A stretch of DNA of 64,000 nucleotides. Source: Planctobacterium marinum. Lineage in GTDB: Bacteria > Pseudomonadota > Gammaproteobacteria > Enterobacterales > Alteromonadaceae. The DNA lies in the NCBI RefSeq assembly GCF_020687805.1, contig NZ_JAJEWQ010000001.1, forward strand, positions 124,001-188,000, in the 5' to 3' direction. A program made the position numbers and the translations under genes. Of the stretch, positions 55,524 through 64,000 are shown in pieces. Within the stretch, counting starts at the first letter, position 1, and each line of letters opens with the position of its first letter. The notes under the pieces are model-generated. The model ran no database searches. It was not told the origin of the DNA and saw nothing but the letters and a program-made list of their open reading frames with translations.

Positions 55524-56189
55524 TTGGATCTAAAAAATGTCAAAGCCGTGTTATTTGATCACGATGGTACACTGGTGGATTCAGAACTCGTGCATTATCA
55601 AATCTGGCTAGAGACCACAGGGCTAAGTCCGGAACTGTTCACCGAAGAAATGAACACCTTACATTGTGTCGGTATCCCCGCTGATGTAAATGCTGCCTAT
55701 ATCATCGAGCAGTTTGGGCTTGACTGGGAGCCACAACAACTCATTGCGCAAAAACGCGAAAATACCCAGCAATATTTAAAGAACCATTGTTTTCCGGCAA
55801 TGCCCGGCGCCAACCGGATCATGAAAAATTTTGCCAGTCTTGGCATCCGAATGGCTATTGTGTCGGGTTCAGAGCGCTTTGCAATTGAGCGCTCAGTATC
55901 AGGTAATAACTTCACGCAGTACATTGAATACATTACTACCGGTGAGGAAGTGCCAAGCAATAAACCCGCTCCGGATGTCTATCTCAAAGCATTGCAAAAA
56001 ATGAACCTGTCGGCGTCAGATTGTATTGCGATTGAGGACACTGAACACGGCGTCAATGCGGCGGTGGCAGCAGGAATACCTTGCGTGGCAATTCCGAATC
56101 CTCATTCCAGGGCGCAAAACTTCACTGAAGCGGATGTACAATGCCAAAGTCTGTCGGCGTTTTATACTTATTTTATTGAAAACCGGTAA
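55524..56189 (+). CDS. HAD-family phosphatase (beta-phosphoglucomutase/phosphoglycolate-like)
   Basis: This 221-residue HAD hydrolase has motif I VLFDHDGTLVDSE, a cap domain, motif II IVSGSERFA, motif III Lys in PSNKPAPDVYL and motif IV IEDTEHGVNAAVAAG. The start is TTG at 55524 behind AGGAG. Its 3' end overlaps the convergent transglutaminase gene by 22 bp. Substrates are likely small sugar phosphates but cannot be named. Confidence 0.85.
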   Translation: MDLKNVKAVLFDHDGTLVDSELVHYQIWLETTGLSPELFTEEMNTLHCVGIPADVNAAYIIEQFGLDWEPQQLIAQKRENTQQYLKNHCFPAMPGANRIMKNFASLGIRMAIVSGSERFAIERSVSGNNFTQYIEYITTGEEVPSNKPAPDVYLKALQKMNLSASDCIAIEDTEHGVNAAVAAGIPCVAIPNPHSRAQNFTEADVQCQSLSAFYTYFIENR

Positions 56190-58174
56190 CGCCGCTTAAA
56201 CGAGTTCACTGCGATTTTCAATTCCGGCAAGCGATCCGGATTGGTTTCGCTGGATGGGGCGTATTCATGGAAAATAAAAAGTTTGGTGATGTGCCTGAAA
56301 TCCTCAGCGCATTGTTCTGAAATTCGACCGTGAATCCGACTCTGAAAACTATCAGGCCCTTCCTGTGGTAAGCGATTCAGGCCATGGCGACTTAATGTCT
56401 TCAATGCCTGATTGTATAAGTGCAGGTGTCGGTTTTCTATTTTAGGTAGCCAAACCCGATAATTGAATAGCAACAACAGTGCACAGATCAACGTTAGCGT
56501 AGCCAGGCTTATGGCAACCACTCTGCCGGTAGTGAGTTTGCCTGCCAACATTTTAAACAGGGTAAATTGCCTTTGTTGATCAAAACCCAGTACCCAGCTA
56601 CTCCAAAAAAAATCCACATCAGCCATTAACAAGCGCAGCCGATTAAAAATAGCAATGCTCTTTAGTTTTGCTAGCGACATGGGTGAATCTTCCAGAAATG
56701 AGTTTTCATGGGCTACTGCACTTTCTAAACCCAAACTGATACGCTCCGGTGAAACCAGTGCCGTTGGATCTTTGCGGATCCAACCCCGGTCAGGCAAATA
56801 GATTTCAACCCAGGCATGAGCATCGTATTGATACACGCTGATGTAATTGTTCTCCCGTGCTTCCCCGCCTTGATAACCACCCACTAAACGGGCCGGAATG
56901 CCTGCAAGGCGCATAATATAAGCGTAGGCGCTGGCATAGTGTGAGCAGAACCCGGCCTGATACTGGAACAGAAATTCGTCTACCGGATTTAATAACATGG
57001 CCCTGGGTTTTAAGGTATATGAGAACTTCTCACGGACGAAGAAAGCTTCGACTACCTCTATAAATGCCTGATCATCAGGATATCTGGCGCGAAGTGCCGC
57101 TACCCAGCTTTGCGTTTCCGGGTTATAGCGTTGAGGTAGCATCAGGTTGATATTGGTATCAGTGTAGTAGGGCGTGAAATTGAGCGGCATTTCAGTAAAA
57201 GAGCGCACACTGTATTTAAATTTGCTGGTGACCAGAATACGGCTCTGCAACTGGTAGTCGTGACTAAACCAGGTTTGTTCAGTGTCGGAGCGTGGTATAT
57301 CCAGAGTGTATAGCCAGTTCTGATGACTGGGCTCCATGATGACGTCGTATTGCAGGCTGGCGCCATAGAGGCCTGGGCTGTAATTGTAATTCCCGGCTTC
57401 CATTCGTTCTTTTTCTCTGGCGCGATGTCTGGATACCGACCAGCTTTTTCCGTCAAATGCCTCATAGACCAGAGTACGCCAATACAGTGCCTGCTTATCC
57501 GGAATGTCGCTTTCAAAGGCGGCCCGGAACACCAGATCATCTGACATCGATAATTGCGCAAAATCGCCAGGGGTAATGGTGTCCGAAATCCCGGTTTTTG
57601 CACCGTTATTACCGGGCATTTTCCACAAAGGGCCAATTTGCGGTAAAACTAAGAACAACAGTACTGCAATTGGAAAGGCCTGGAGCATAAGCAGGCCGAT
57701 GCGTTTGCTTTGTTTGTGAATAGCGCCAGAAGGACTTACATGAAAGCTCAGTGATAATAAGATAATAAATAATTGAGACACATAAATCAGTGCGTAGAAA
57801 ATTCCCTGATTGAAGATAAAGCCACAGCCAATAATGAAAATCTGTACCAGGGCCAGAATTAAAAAATCTCTGACTTTGCGCATCATCATTAATTTTAATG
57901 CACCGGACATTACCAGCAAATTCACCATACTGAGTAATAATCCCAGGTGCCAACCTGTATAGGCCAGTACCAGTGCGGATAACAATGCCAACAAATTAAT
58001 CGTGGAGGTTTTAGGGAGGTGCTTGTGCCATTCTAAAAACAGCGCAATCCGAATCAACACACTGACTAATACGAGTATCGATACCCAAAACATAATGGGT
58101 TCAAATAGGGTTAAAGTCAGTAATAACAGGTTAATACTGAGTATCAGGTGTGCTGTGTTGGCTGTGCGTTTCAA
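56168..58174 (-). CDS. TgpA-like membrane transglutaminase (DUF3488)
   Basis: This 668-residue protein has about six N-terminal membrane helices, a large periplasmic transglutaminase-like domain, a further helix near residue 560 and a C-terminal DUF4129-like tail. The catalytic triad is visible: Cys in AGFCSHYASAYAYIMRLAGI, His in YDAHAWVEI and Asp in RKDPTALV. It resembles TgpA of Pseudomonas aeruginosa, reported essential there. It is the last gene of MoxR-DUF58-TgpA and overlaps DUF58 by 4 bp; the start is TTG. Confidence 0.9.
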   Translation of the reverse strand: MKRTANTAHLILSINLLLLTLTLFEPIMFWVSILVLVSVLIRIALFLEWHKHLPKTSTINLLALLSALVLAYTGWHLGLLLSMVNLLVMSGALKLMMMRKVRDFLILALVQIFIIGCGFIFNQGIFYALIYVSQLFIILLSLSFHVSPSGAIHKQSKRIGLLMLQAFPIAVLLFLVLPQIGPLWKMPGNNGAKTGISDTITPGDFAQLSMSDDLVFRAAFESDIPDKQALYWRTLVYEAFDGKSWSVSRHRAREKERMEAGNYNYSPGLYGASLQYDVIMEPSHQNWLYTLDIPRSDTEQTWFSHDYQLQSRILVTSKFKYSVRSFTEMPLNFTPYYTDTNINLMLPQRYNPETQSWVAALRARYPDDQAFIEVVEAFFVREKFSYTLKPRAMLLNPVDEFLFQYQAGFCSHYASAYAYIMRLAGIPARLVGGYQGGEARENNYISVYQYDAHAWVEIYLPDRGWIRKDPTALVSPERISLGLESAVAHENSFLEDSPMSLAKLKSIAIFNRLRLLMADVDFFWSSWVLGFDQQRQFTLFKMLAGKLTTGRVVAISLATLTLICALLLLFNYRVWLPKIENRHLHLYNQALKTLSRHGLNRLPQEGPDSFQSRIHGRISEQCAEDFRHITKLFIFHEYAPSSETNPDRLPELKIAVNSFKRRYRFSIK

Positions 58175-59184
58175 GGCTGGTACTCCGCCTTCGCTTGTCC
58201 GTTTGGAGAATAAAGAGAAAGTTTCTCCAGACAGGTTTCCAGATGGCTGTTACCGGTATCCGGTGTAACCTCAGTCTGCCCGAGACGCAACCCAAAACAG
58301 GCCTGTCTCTGCGATAAATCAATCGCTAACCAGGTTAGCTGACTAATTGCCAATTCCAGATCGTCGGTCAGATAATTTTTCAGATCTAGCCATATCGCAG
58401 CGTGATTTGCATCCGCAAATTGTTTGGTCATCATCTCCTGACCTTTTGCCACTAACTTCCAGGCAACCCGGTTTAACGACTCACCGGGCGTGTAGGGTTT
58501 TAGTGAATCAAAATCAGTATTGCCTATTGATGTGCTGAGCTGCGCACCGTCCTCATCTGTGGTAGTGAGGCTTTCGGTACGTAAATCGCACGGAATGGGG
58601 TTTGGATACACCAAAATTTGCGCTTTAAATCGCAAATGGGTCCAACATCGAAAAAGCCCTATTGGGTAATAGCTTTCAATGGTGATTCTGGGGGGAATAA
58701 AATACCCGCGTCGCCGGGTTTCTACGAGAATAACAACCGGGTTACTGTATTGTTCAGATTCAATTGAACGTTGTACCGGTTGTTGCCAAAGCCGAAAGTG
58801 TAATCGACCGTGGCAATTCAGGGCGGCAATCGCTTTTTTATCATTTTCACCCAGCCACAGTGGCAACGCGCATTCGCTACCGGCATAGGCTGGTTTCACT
58901 TTACCCAGTTGCACTTTTAGCCGGGCAAAATTGGCGTAACTGTTTAATAAGGTCACCAGAAATATGGCCAGTAAAAAATAGGCTAACAGCAACATCAGAT
59001 TATTGCGGTAGTTTGTACCTAGAATAAACAACAAACCACACAACAAACAAAAAGCGATACCAAATTTTGAAGGAAAAATGAACACATTACTCATGTTCAT
59101 TTGAAACCTTCGGTCGTCGGGAATGCGGTTGTTTAACCAACGCTCTAGTCTGCGATTCCACCAGCTACCCAGTTTTAACATCAT
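58171..59184 (-). CDS. DUF58 domain protein
   Basis: This 337-residue protein has two N-terminal membrane helices (about 38-80, IAFCLLCGLLFILGTNYRNNLMLLLAYFLLAIFLVTLL). The DUF58 domain follows, with the signature FDSLKPYTPGESLNRVAWKLVAK. DUF58 proteins have a von Willebrand-like fold and accompany MoxR ATPases. It lies 8 bp after moxR and overlaps the transglutaminase gene. Its exact role is not known. Confidence 0.9.
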   Translation of the reverse strand: MMLKLGSWWNRRLERWLNNRIPDDRRFQMNMSNVFIFPSKFGIAFCLLCGLLFILGTNYRNNLMLLLAYFLLAIFLVTLLNSYANFARLKVQLGKVKPAYAGSECALPLWLGENDKKAIAALNCHGRLHFRLWQQPVQRSIESEQYSNPVVILVETRRRGYFIPPRITIESYYPIGLFRCWTHLRFKAQILVYPNPIPCDLRTESLTTTDEDGAQLSTSIGNTDFDSLKPYTPGESLNRVAWKLVAKGQEMMTKQFADANHAAIWLDLKNYLTDDLELAISQLTWLAIDLSQRQACFGLRLGQTEVTPDTGNSHLETCLEKLSLYSPNGQAKAEYQP

Positions 59185-59192
59185 GTTTCGTC

Positions 59193-60110
59193 TCAGGCAG
59201 CCAGCGTATCAACAGATTCCATCAACTTGTTAGACAGGTTATCTGCGGCATTGGCGGAGCTAAAGCTGCTTCTCAGGCGATGTTCCGCCACTGACGGTAG
59301 CACGGCCTGAACATCCTCCGGTATTACATAGTCCCTGGAAGATAAAAAAGCCCATGCTTTTGCTGCCAGCAGGATAGCTTTACTGGCTCTGGGGGAGAGG
59401 GGATTGGGAAACTCTTCCGATTCTCTGCTAAAGGTCACCAGACGCAAAATATAGTCGATGACGGCCGCTGATGTATTGATTTTTGGTATCTGGCTTTGAA
59501 TGTCCAAAAATTGTGTTGTGTCGATAATGGTTTTGGGAGGCATAGTCGAGTGGCTGGTTAGTTCCATCAGCATTTGTCGCTCTGATTGCCAGTCGGGGTA
59601 ACCAAGTTGTATGCGCATAAAAAAACGGTCTAATTGCGATTCTGGCAAGGGGTAGGTACCCGACTGGTGCAGTGGATTTTGGGTTGCTATCACAAAAAAA
59701 GGATTGGGCAGTGGCCAGGTCGTGCCATCGACACTCACCTGGTGTTCCTCCATCGCTTCCAGCAAGGCGCTCTGTGTCTTTGGACTGGCCCGATTTATTT
59801 CGTCGGCCAATAACATTTGTGAAAACAAGGGGCCTTTGTGAAAAGCAAACTCCTTACTGGTATTGTCAAAAATGCTAATACCGATAATATCAGCTGGCAT
59901 TAAATCCGAGGTAAATTGAACCCGGTTGAACTCCAGGCCGATAGTGCTGGCAATAGCCTGCGACAAACTGGTTTTACCCATACCGGGCAAATCTTCTATC
60001 AGTAGGTGGCCCTTTGCTAACAAGCAGGTTAATGCCAGTTTGATTTGATGTTTTTTGCCCAGGACAACTTGAGAGATGGCTTCTATTGCTTGTTCTAATT
60101 GCGTTTGCAT
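59193..60110 (-). CDS. MoxR-family AAA+ ATPase
   Basis: This 305-residue AAA+ ATPase has Walker A in LPGMGKTSLSQAIAS (about residues 40-54), Walker B in MLLADEINRASPKTQSALLEAMEE, sensor 1 in FVIATQNPLHQSGTYPLPESQLDRF and the C-terminal lid. MoxR proteins work as chaperones for partner complexes, usually with DUF58/von Willebrand domain proteins. It is the first gene of the MoxR-DUF58-TgpA unit. Confidence 0.92.
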   Translation of the reverse strand: MQTQLEQAIEAISQVVLGKKHQIKLALTCLLAKGHLLIEDLPGMGKTSLSQAIASTIGLEFNRVQFTSDLMPADIIGISIFDNTSKEFAFHKGPLFSQMLLADEINRASPKTQSALLEAMEEHQVSVDGTTWPLPNPFFVIATQNPLHQSGTYPLPESQLDRFFMRIQLGYPDWQSERQMLMELTSHSTMPPKTIIDTTQFLDIQSQIPKINTSAAVIDYILRLVTFSRESEEFPNPLSPRASKAILLAAKAWAFLSSRDYVIPEDVQAVLPSVAEHRLRSSFSSANAADNLSNKLMESVDTLAA

Positions 60111-60422
60111 GGCAGGTCGAATTTAATTTCTTTGATTTAACTTTAGTCGATTGGCTAAGTTAATCCAAACCTAAAATGAAACAATTAAAGAGTTTTTAAA
60201 TTGTGAACCAATTCAGATAATTCGAATATCTTTTTTAAATTTAAAAACACAAGAGATTAAATGTAACAAAATGAAATTGCACACATTGAGTTTAACGCAT
60301 TTCATACAAGGGTAGGGCTGAAGAGGAATTAATTAAATGAACTCGAAAGCGGGTATTAGCATTTTGGTCCAGTCACGAGCCTGAATTACTCGTGAACTGA
60401 AACCAGGCCCGGAGGGCGAATA
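60111..60422. other. gap between moxR and the H-NS-like gene, with a hairpin
   Basis: This 312-bp stretch has no supported gene. The half near moxR is A/T-rich and should hold the moxR promoter. Near the H-NS gene end, TCACGAG (60373-60379) and CTCGTGA (60389-60395) form a perfect stem, and flanking CAGT/ACTG and GGT/ACC extend it with a bulge. No U-tract follows it on the minus strand. Confidence 0.4.
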
Positions 60423-60824
60423 TTAATTAATGCTAAAATCTTCCAGCGATTTACCTTTTTTTAACTGTTCTGCGAACACCAGCGGCATACGACCAATACC
60501 CGTCCAGTTATGCACTTCGCCATCGCTGTCGGTATAGGAGTATTTGATTGGTCTTTTTTGACCAACACGCTTAGAACTTGGAATCGCATTATTTGACGCT
60601 AAATCTTCAAAGGTAATTCCGGCATCCTGTAATTGCTTTTGAATTTCAGCAATCTTATCCAGTTTCTCCTTTTCCGCTGCCTGCTTCTCCGATTCTTTTT
60701 GCTTTCTGGTCTCGATTATGTTTCTAAGTTTAACAACTATTTCTTCCAGTTCCTGAATTGAAAGCTCTTTAACTGCGCCTTGTAGCTTTCTTCCATGCGT
60801 AAGTGTTTTGAGAAATTCGTTCAT
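60423..60824 (-). CDS. H-NS family nucleoid protein
   Basis: This 133-residue H-NS/StpA-like protein silences A/T-rich DNA and links DNA segments. The N-terminal coiled-coil oligomerisation region covers about residues 1-68 (LSIQELEEIVVKLRNIIETRKQKESEKQAAEKEKLDKIAEIQKQLQ). The C-terminal DNA-binding domain (about 86-133) contains KYSYTDSDGEVHNWTGIGRMPLVFAEQ. In E. coli H-NS the minor-groove loop reads TWTGQGRTP; here it is WTGIGRMP, with Ile replacing the Gln. Overall length and the end GKSLEDF agree with the family. Confidence 0.88.
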   Translation of the reverse strand: MNEFLKTLTHGRKLQGAVKELSIQELEEIVVKLRNIIETRKQKESEKQAAEKEKLDKIAEIQKQLQDAGITFEDLASNNAIPSSKRVGQKRPIKYSYTDSDGEVHNWTGIGRMPLVFAEQLKKGKSLEDFSIN

Positions 60825-61033
60825 GCTGCTGTCCTATTGAAACTTATTTTACTCATTAATTTGGTTTGAAATTACCATTAACAGAGGCAAAGAATCAATC
60901 TTAAATTTATAAATTAATGCAGGGATGTCAAATTAATTTAAAGGTTGCCGAAATCACAACGTAGGAATTAAAGAAAATGTGGGACAGAAGGCACAATTTG
61001 TAGATTTGGTAAGTTTAATGCTCCATTTAAATC

Positions 61034-61061
61034 TAAGAGCAGCCTGTACAGGCTACTCTTA
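61034..61061 (-). terminator. terminator after ETF-QO
   Basis: TAAGAG-C-AGCCTG (61034-61046) pairs with CAGGCT-A-CTCTTA (61049-61061) with one mismatch, 11 bp after the ETF-QO stop on the minus strand. The U-tract is poor (AGATTTAAAT), so termination is moderate. Confidence 0.55.
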
Positions 61062-61071
61062 AATTACCGTA

Positions 61072-62724
61072 TTACATATTTGGATAATTGGGGCCCCCGG
61101 CGCCTTCCGGGACGGTCCAGGTGATATTTTGCTGAGGATCTTTTATGTCACAGGTTTTGCAATGAACGCAATTTTGAGCGTTAATTTGAAACTGTTTTTC
61201 ACCAGATTCATTTTCAACAATTTCATAAACACCAGCAGGACAATAACGTTGTGCTGGTTCATCGAAAAGTGGCAGATTAGATTTGAGCGGGATATCTGCA
61301 TCTTTTAATTTAAGGTGACAGGGTTGATCTTCCTCATGATTCGTATTGGATAGGTACACAGAAGACAATTTGTCGAAGCTCAACTTACCATCGGGTTTAG
61401 GGTAATTGAATGGCTTGCAGTCCTTCGCCTCTTTAAGTGTGGCGTAGTCCGCCTTATTGTCTTTTATGGTGACCGGGAACTTTCCGCCGAACCAGTTTTG
61501 TTCCAGGGTGTTAAATGCGCCGCCAATAAAGGTGCCGTATTTGTGAATAGCAGGGCCGAAATTACGCGCTCTACACAATTCGTCATAAAGCCATGATGCT
61601 TCGAAACGTGTTGTAAGTTCGGTTAAGTCTTTACCTGCAGATTCCGCATCGTTTTGCAGTTCAGCAAAGATAGTTTCGGCGATCAAGGTTCCGGATTTCA
61701 TCGCGGCGTGATTGCCTTTAATTTTGGAAAAATTGAGGGTGCCAGCATTACAGCCCGCCAAAAAACCGCCGGGAAAATGCATTTTAGGTAATGAGTTTAA
61801 GCCACCTTTAGCAATCGCTCTGGCGCCATAACTCACGCGTGTTCCACCGTCCAGGTATTGTTTAAACACCGGGTGATGTTTCATCCGCTGAAATTCATCA
61901 AAAGGACTGAGGTGGGGATTCTCATAGCTCAAATCCACAATCAGTCCTACCAGTACCTGATTGTTTTCTGCATGATACAAATAGGCACCGCCAGAGGTAT
62001 CTGTTAACGGCCAGCCTGCTGAGTGAACTACCAGGCCTTCCTGGTGCTGCTCAGCCGGGATGTCCCAAATTTCTTTGAATCCAATAGCATAGTGCTGCGG
62101 CGACTTACCAGCGTCCAGTTGGTACTTTTCAATTATCTGTTTGCCCAAATGACCACGGCACCCTTCGGCAAAGATGGTATATTTGGCGCGTAGTTCCATA
62201 CCAGGCATATAGGAATCTTTTTCTTCTCCCGCAACACTGATCCCCATATCACCGGTAACGATGCCGGCCACACTGCCATCTTCGTGATACAACACGTCAG
62301 AAGCTGCAAAACCCGGAAAGATCTCAACCCCTAAACTTTCGGCCTGTTCCGCCAGCCAGCGGCAAACATTGCCCATGCTGACAATATAATTGCCCTCATT
62401 ATGCATAGTTTTGGGCGTCATGAAGCCGGGTAGTTTAGTGGCAGGCTTTTCGTTCTTAAGATAATAAATATGGTCTTCTGTTACTTTCGTGTTAATGGGC
62501 GCGCCTTTATCTGCCCAGTCCGGAAACAATTCGTCCAGGGCTTTGGTCTCTAAAACTGCACCGGAAAGAATATGGGCACCGACTTCTGAGCCTTTCTCAA
62601 CGACGCAGACCATTAATTCTTGTTGCGCTTCGTTAGCCTGTTGCATTAGTTTACAGGCGGCTGCAAGTCCGGCGGGTCCGGCACCAACGATGACAACGTC
62701 AAATTCCATCGATTCGCGTTCCAT
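61072..62724 (-). CDS. electron transfer flavoprotein-ubiquinone oxidoreductase
   Basis: This 550-residue membrane-associated enzyme passes electrons from ETF to ubiquinone. The FAD-binding motif is VVIVGAGPAGLAAACKLM, with the second FAD region GGFLAGCNAGTLNFSKIKGNHAAMKSG. The C-terminal ferredoxin-like [4Fe-4S] ligands are in RYCPAGVYE and CVHCKTCDIKDP. A strong GAGGAGG precedes the ATG. The gene is divergent from etfB, so all three ETF-pathway genes share one control region. It links fatty-acid and branched-chain amino-acid oxidation to respiration. Confidence 0.95.
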   Translation of the reverse strand: MERESMEFDVVIVGAGPAGLAAACKLMQQANEAQQELMVCVVEKGSEVGAHILSGAVLETKALDELFPDWADKGAPINTKVTEDHIYYLKNEKPATKLPGFMTPKTMHNEGNYIVSMGNVCRWLAEQAESLGVEIFPGFAASDVLYHEDGSVAGIVTGDMGISVAGEEKDSYMPGMELRAKYTIFAEGCRGHLGKQIIEKYQLDAGKSPQHYAIGFKEIWDIPAEQHQEGLVVHSAGWPLTDTSGGAYLYHAENNQVLVGLIVDLSYENPHLSPFDEFQRMKHHPVFKQYLDGGTRVSYGARAIAKGGLNSLPKMHFPGGFLAGCNAGTLNFSKIKGNHAAMKSGTLIAETIFAELQNDAESAGKDLTELTTRFEASWLYDELCRARNFGPAIHKYGTFIGGAFNTLEQNWFGGKFPVTIKDNKADYATLKEAKDCKPFNYPKPDGKLSFDKLSSVYLSNTNHEEDQPCHLKLKDADIPLKSNLPLFDEPAQRYCPAGVYEIVENESGEKQFQINAQNCVHCKTCDIKDPQQNITWTVPEGAGGPNYPNM

Positions 62725-62826
62725 TATTCCTCCTCAGGTTGGTCAGTATCACAGTGTGTAATGATGTTCTATCAGAAGCACTATAACTGCTGGTCTAAAA
62801 ATGTGTACAAAATTCGCGGAGAGCGA

Positions 62827-62878
62827 GTTAATAATATATTAACAATAAGTTGACGTTTACGTTAACAGTAAGTACATT
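62827..62878 (+). promoter_or_regulatory. etfB promoter with LiuR-like operator
   Basis: TTGACG (62850-62855), a 17-bp spacer and TACATT (62873-62878) form a good sigma-70 promoter. The -35 lies inside TTGACGTTTACGTTAA (62850-62865), an imperfect inverted repeat like the LiuR motif of marine gammaproteobacteria (from memory). A second palindrome, GTTAAT-AATAT-ATTAAC (62827-62843), lies on the ETF-QO side. Confidence 0.55.
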
Positions 62879-62969
62879 TCGAATCCAACAAAATAGCAGC
62901 AGATGTAATTTGTATCCTACACGCGCCTGACTTAATCTGTTCAGACGCAAATAAAACAACGAGGTCGAA

Positions 62970-63719
62970 ATGAAAATACTAGTCCCGGTAAAACGTGTTA
63001 TCGACTACAACGTTAAAGTCAGAGTGAAAGCTGACAATACTGGCGTTGATTTAAGTAACACTAAAATGTCAATCAATCCTTTCTGTGAGATCGCGGTGGA
63101 AGAAGCGGTCAGGCTTCAGGAAAAAGGCATTGCTACTGAGATTGTTGTGGTTTCTATCGGTGATAAAAGCTGCCAGGAAACGATACGCACAGCGTTGGCA
63201 CTGGGTGCTGATCGCGGTATTCAAATCGAAACAGATGAAAATCTGGATTCACTTCAGGTGGCGAAACTGCTGGCCAAAGTCGTAGAAGAAGAACAGCCTG
63301 AACTGGTTATCTTAGGTAAACAGGCGATTGATTCCGACAATAATCAAACCGGTCAGATGTTAGCTGCATTGACCGACATGCCCCAGGGCACGTTTGCATC
63401 AGAAGTCATTGTGGCTGACGGTAAGGTTAAGGTAACCCGTGAAGTTGACGGTGGCTTGCAAACTGTTGATTTAAGCTTACCTGCGGTGGTAACCACCGAC
63501 CTGCGATTGAATGAACCGCGCTATGCCAAACTGCCTAACATTATGAAAGCCAAGCGCAAACCACTGGACGTTAAACTTGCGGGTGATTTTGGTGTTGATT
63601 TGACTTCCAAAGTCAAGGTGTTGAAAGTCACGCCTCCGGCTACACGTGAAGGTGGTATTAAAGTGGCAGATGTAGCTGAGTTGGTAGCAAAATTAAAATC
63701 AGAAGCAAAGGTGATTTAA
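62970..63719 (+). CDS. etfB: electron transfer flavoprotein beta subunit
   Basis: This 249-residue EtfB has the N-terminal [20 protein letters not shown] and the family signature [32 protein letters not shown]. The AMP-binding part shows [25 protein letters not shown]. With EtfA it carries electrons from acyl-CoA and other dehydrogenases to ETF-QO. One base separates it from etfA. Confidence 0.96.
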   Translation: MKILVPVKRVIDYNVKVRVKADNTGVDLSNTKMSINPFCEIAVEEAVRLQEKGIATEIVVVSIGDKSCQETIRTALALGADRGIQIETDENLDSLQVAKLLAKVVEEEQPELVILGKQAIDSDNNQTGQMLAALTDMPQGTFASEVIVADGKVKVTREVDGGLQTVDLSLPAVVTTDLRLNEPRYAKLPNIMKAKRKPLDVKLAGDFGVDLTSKVKVLKVTPPATREGGIKVADVAELVAKLKSEAKVI

Positions 63720-63720
63720 A

Positions 63721-64000
63721 TGACAGTATTAGTTTACGCAGAACACGATAACGTTCATTTAAAAGCAGAAACAGCCAAATTGCTCACTGCTGCAAAGGCC
63801 ATGGGTGACGATGTTCATGTTTTAGTGGCGGGTAATGAGTGTGGCGCAATCGCACAAGAAGCAGCGAAACTGGCAGGTGTGTCTAAAGTAATCCATGTAG
63901 ATGATGGGATTTATAAAGAGCAACTCGCAGAAAATGTCAGTGCTTTGGTATTGAGCATGGCGAGCGATTACAGTCATGTTATTGCTGCGGCAACCACAAC
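63721..64000 (+). CDS. etfA: electron transfer flavoprotein alpha subunit (partial)
   Basis: The first 93 codons of EtfA lie inside the window, starting at ATG 63721 directly after the etfB stop (MTVLVYAEHDNVHLKAETAK). VHVLVAGNECGAIAQEAAKLAGVSKVIHVDD is typical of the EtfA N-terminal domain. The FAD-binding C-terminal domain lies beyond the window. It forms the ETF heterodimer with EtfB. Confidence 0.93.

Overview
The window is a stretch of marine-type gammaproteobacterial chromosome, most probably from the Alteromonadales (Alteromonas/Paraglaciecola-like). The evidence is the protein families and their order: gltA divergent from sdhCDAB-sucABCD, gcvA-DUF423-rlmM, cmoA-cmoB, moaABCDE behind a molybdenum-cofactor riboswitch, and MoxR-DUF58-transglutaminase. 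Base composition looks moderate and even. I see no rRNA, tRNA, insertion sequence, prophage, CRISPR array or other sign of recent transfer. Assignment is by eye from protein motifs; no search was run.

Layout. 1-2.9 kb: a GNAT acetyltransferase, a divergent LysR/short-chain dehydrogenase pair, and a universal stress protein behind a very good FNR/Anr-type promoter. 2.9-10.5 kb (minus strand): a lipoprotein adaptor followed by two RND efflux permeases. 10.8-15.9 kb: a membrane-anchored SRPBCC protein, then a molybdo-enzyme operon (XdhC-type chaperone, MocA-type cytidylyltransferase, 2Fe-2S subunit, Tat-exported molybdopterin subunit). 16-18.6 kb (minus): a MATE pump and moeA. 18.8-23.5 kb (minus): four genes that together can make glucosylglycerate and recycle it (glycerate kinase, sugar-3-phosphoglycerate phosphatase, glucosyl-3-phosphoglycerate synthase, GH13_18 phosphorylase). 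23.9-30 kb: the sufBCDS-A-T-E iron-sulfur operon. 30.1-33 kb: Moco riboswitch and moaABCDE. 33-36.7 kb: cmoAB (minus), an orphan response regulator and adenosine deaminase. 37-39.2 kb: a TonB-dependent receptor. 39.4-50.9 kb: the TCA block gltA / sdhCDAB / sucABCD. 51-56.2 kb: kdsA, a small secreted protein, gcvA, an alpha/beta hydrolase, a DUF423 protein, rlmM and a HAD phosphatase. 56.2-60.1 kb (minus): transglutaminase, DUF58 and MoxR. 60.4 kb: an H-NS-like protein. 61-64 kb: ETF-ubiquinone oxidoreductase divergent from etfB-etfA, the latter running off the end.

How it fits together. Two themes recur. One is respiratory and central metabolism: the TCA block, the ETF electron-transfer genes and the Fe-S assembly genes that SdhB and ETF-QO require. 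The other is molybdenum cofactor: riboswitch-controlled moa genes, moeA, and an exported molybdo-hydroxylase with its own maturation factors.

The most interesting unit is the glucosylglycerate operon. Its upstream region carries, on the same strand, a sigma-54-like -24/-12 element and a near-consensus NtrC site about 130 bp upstream of the predicted start. That would tie a compatible solute known to accumulate under nitrogen limitation directly to nitrogen control. Other regulatory signals read from the sequence are an FNR class II promoter at the stress protein, an inverted CTAAT repeat at gcvA, and a LiuR-like box over the etfB promoter.
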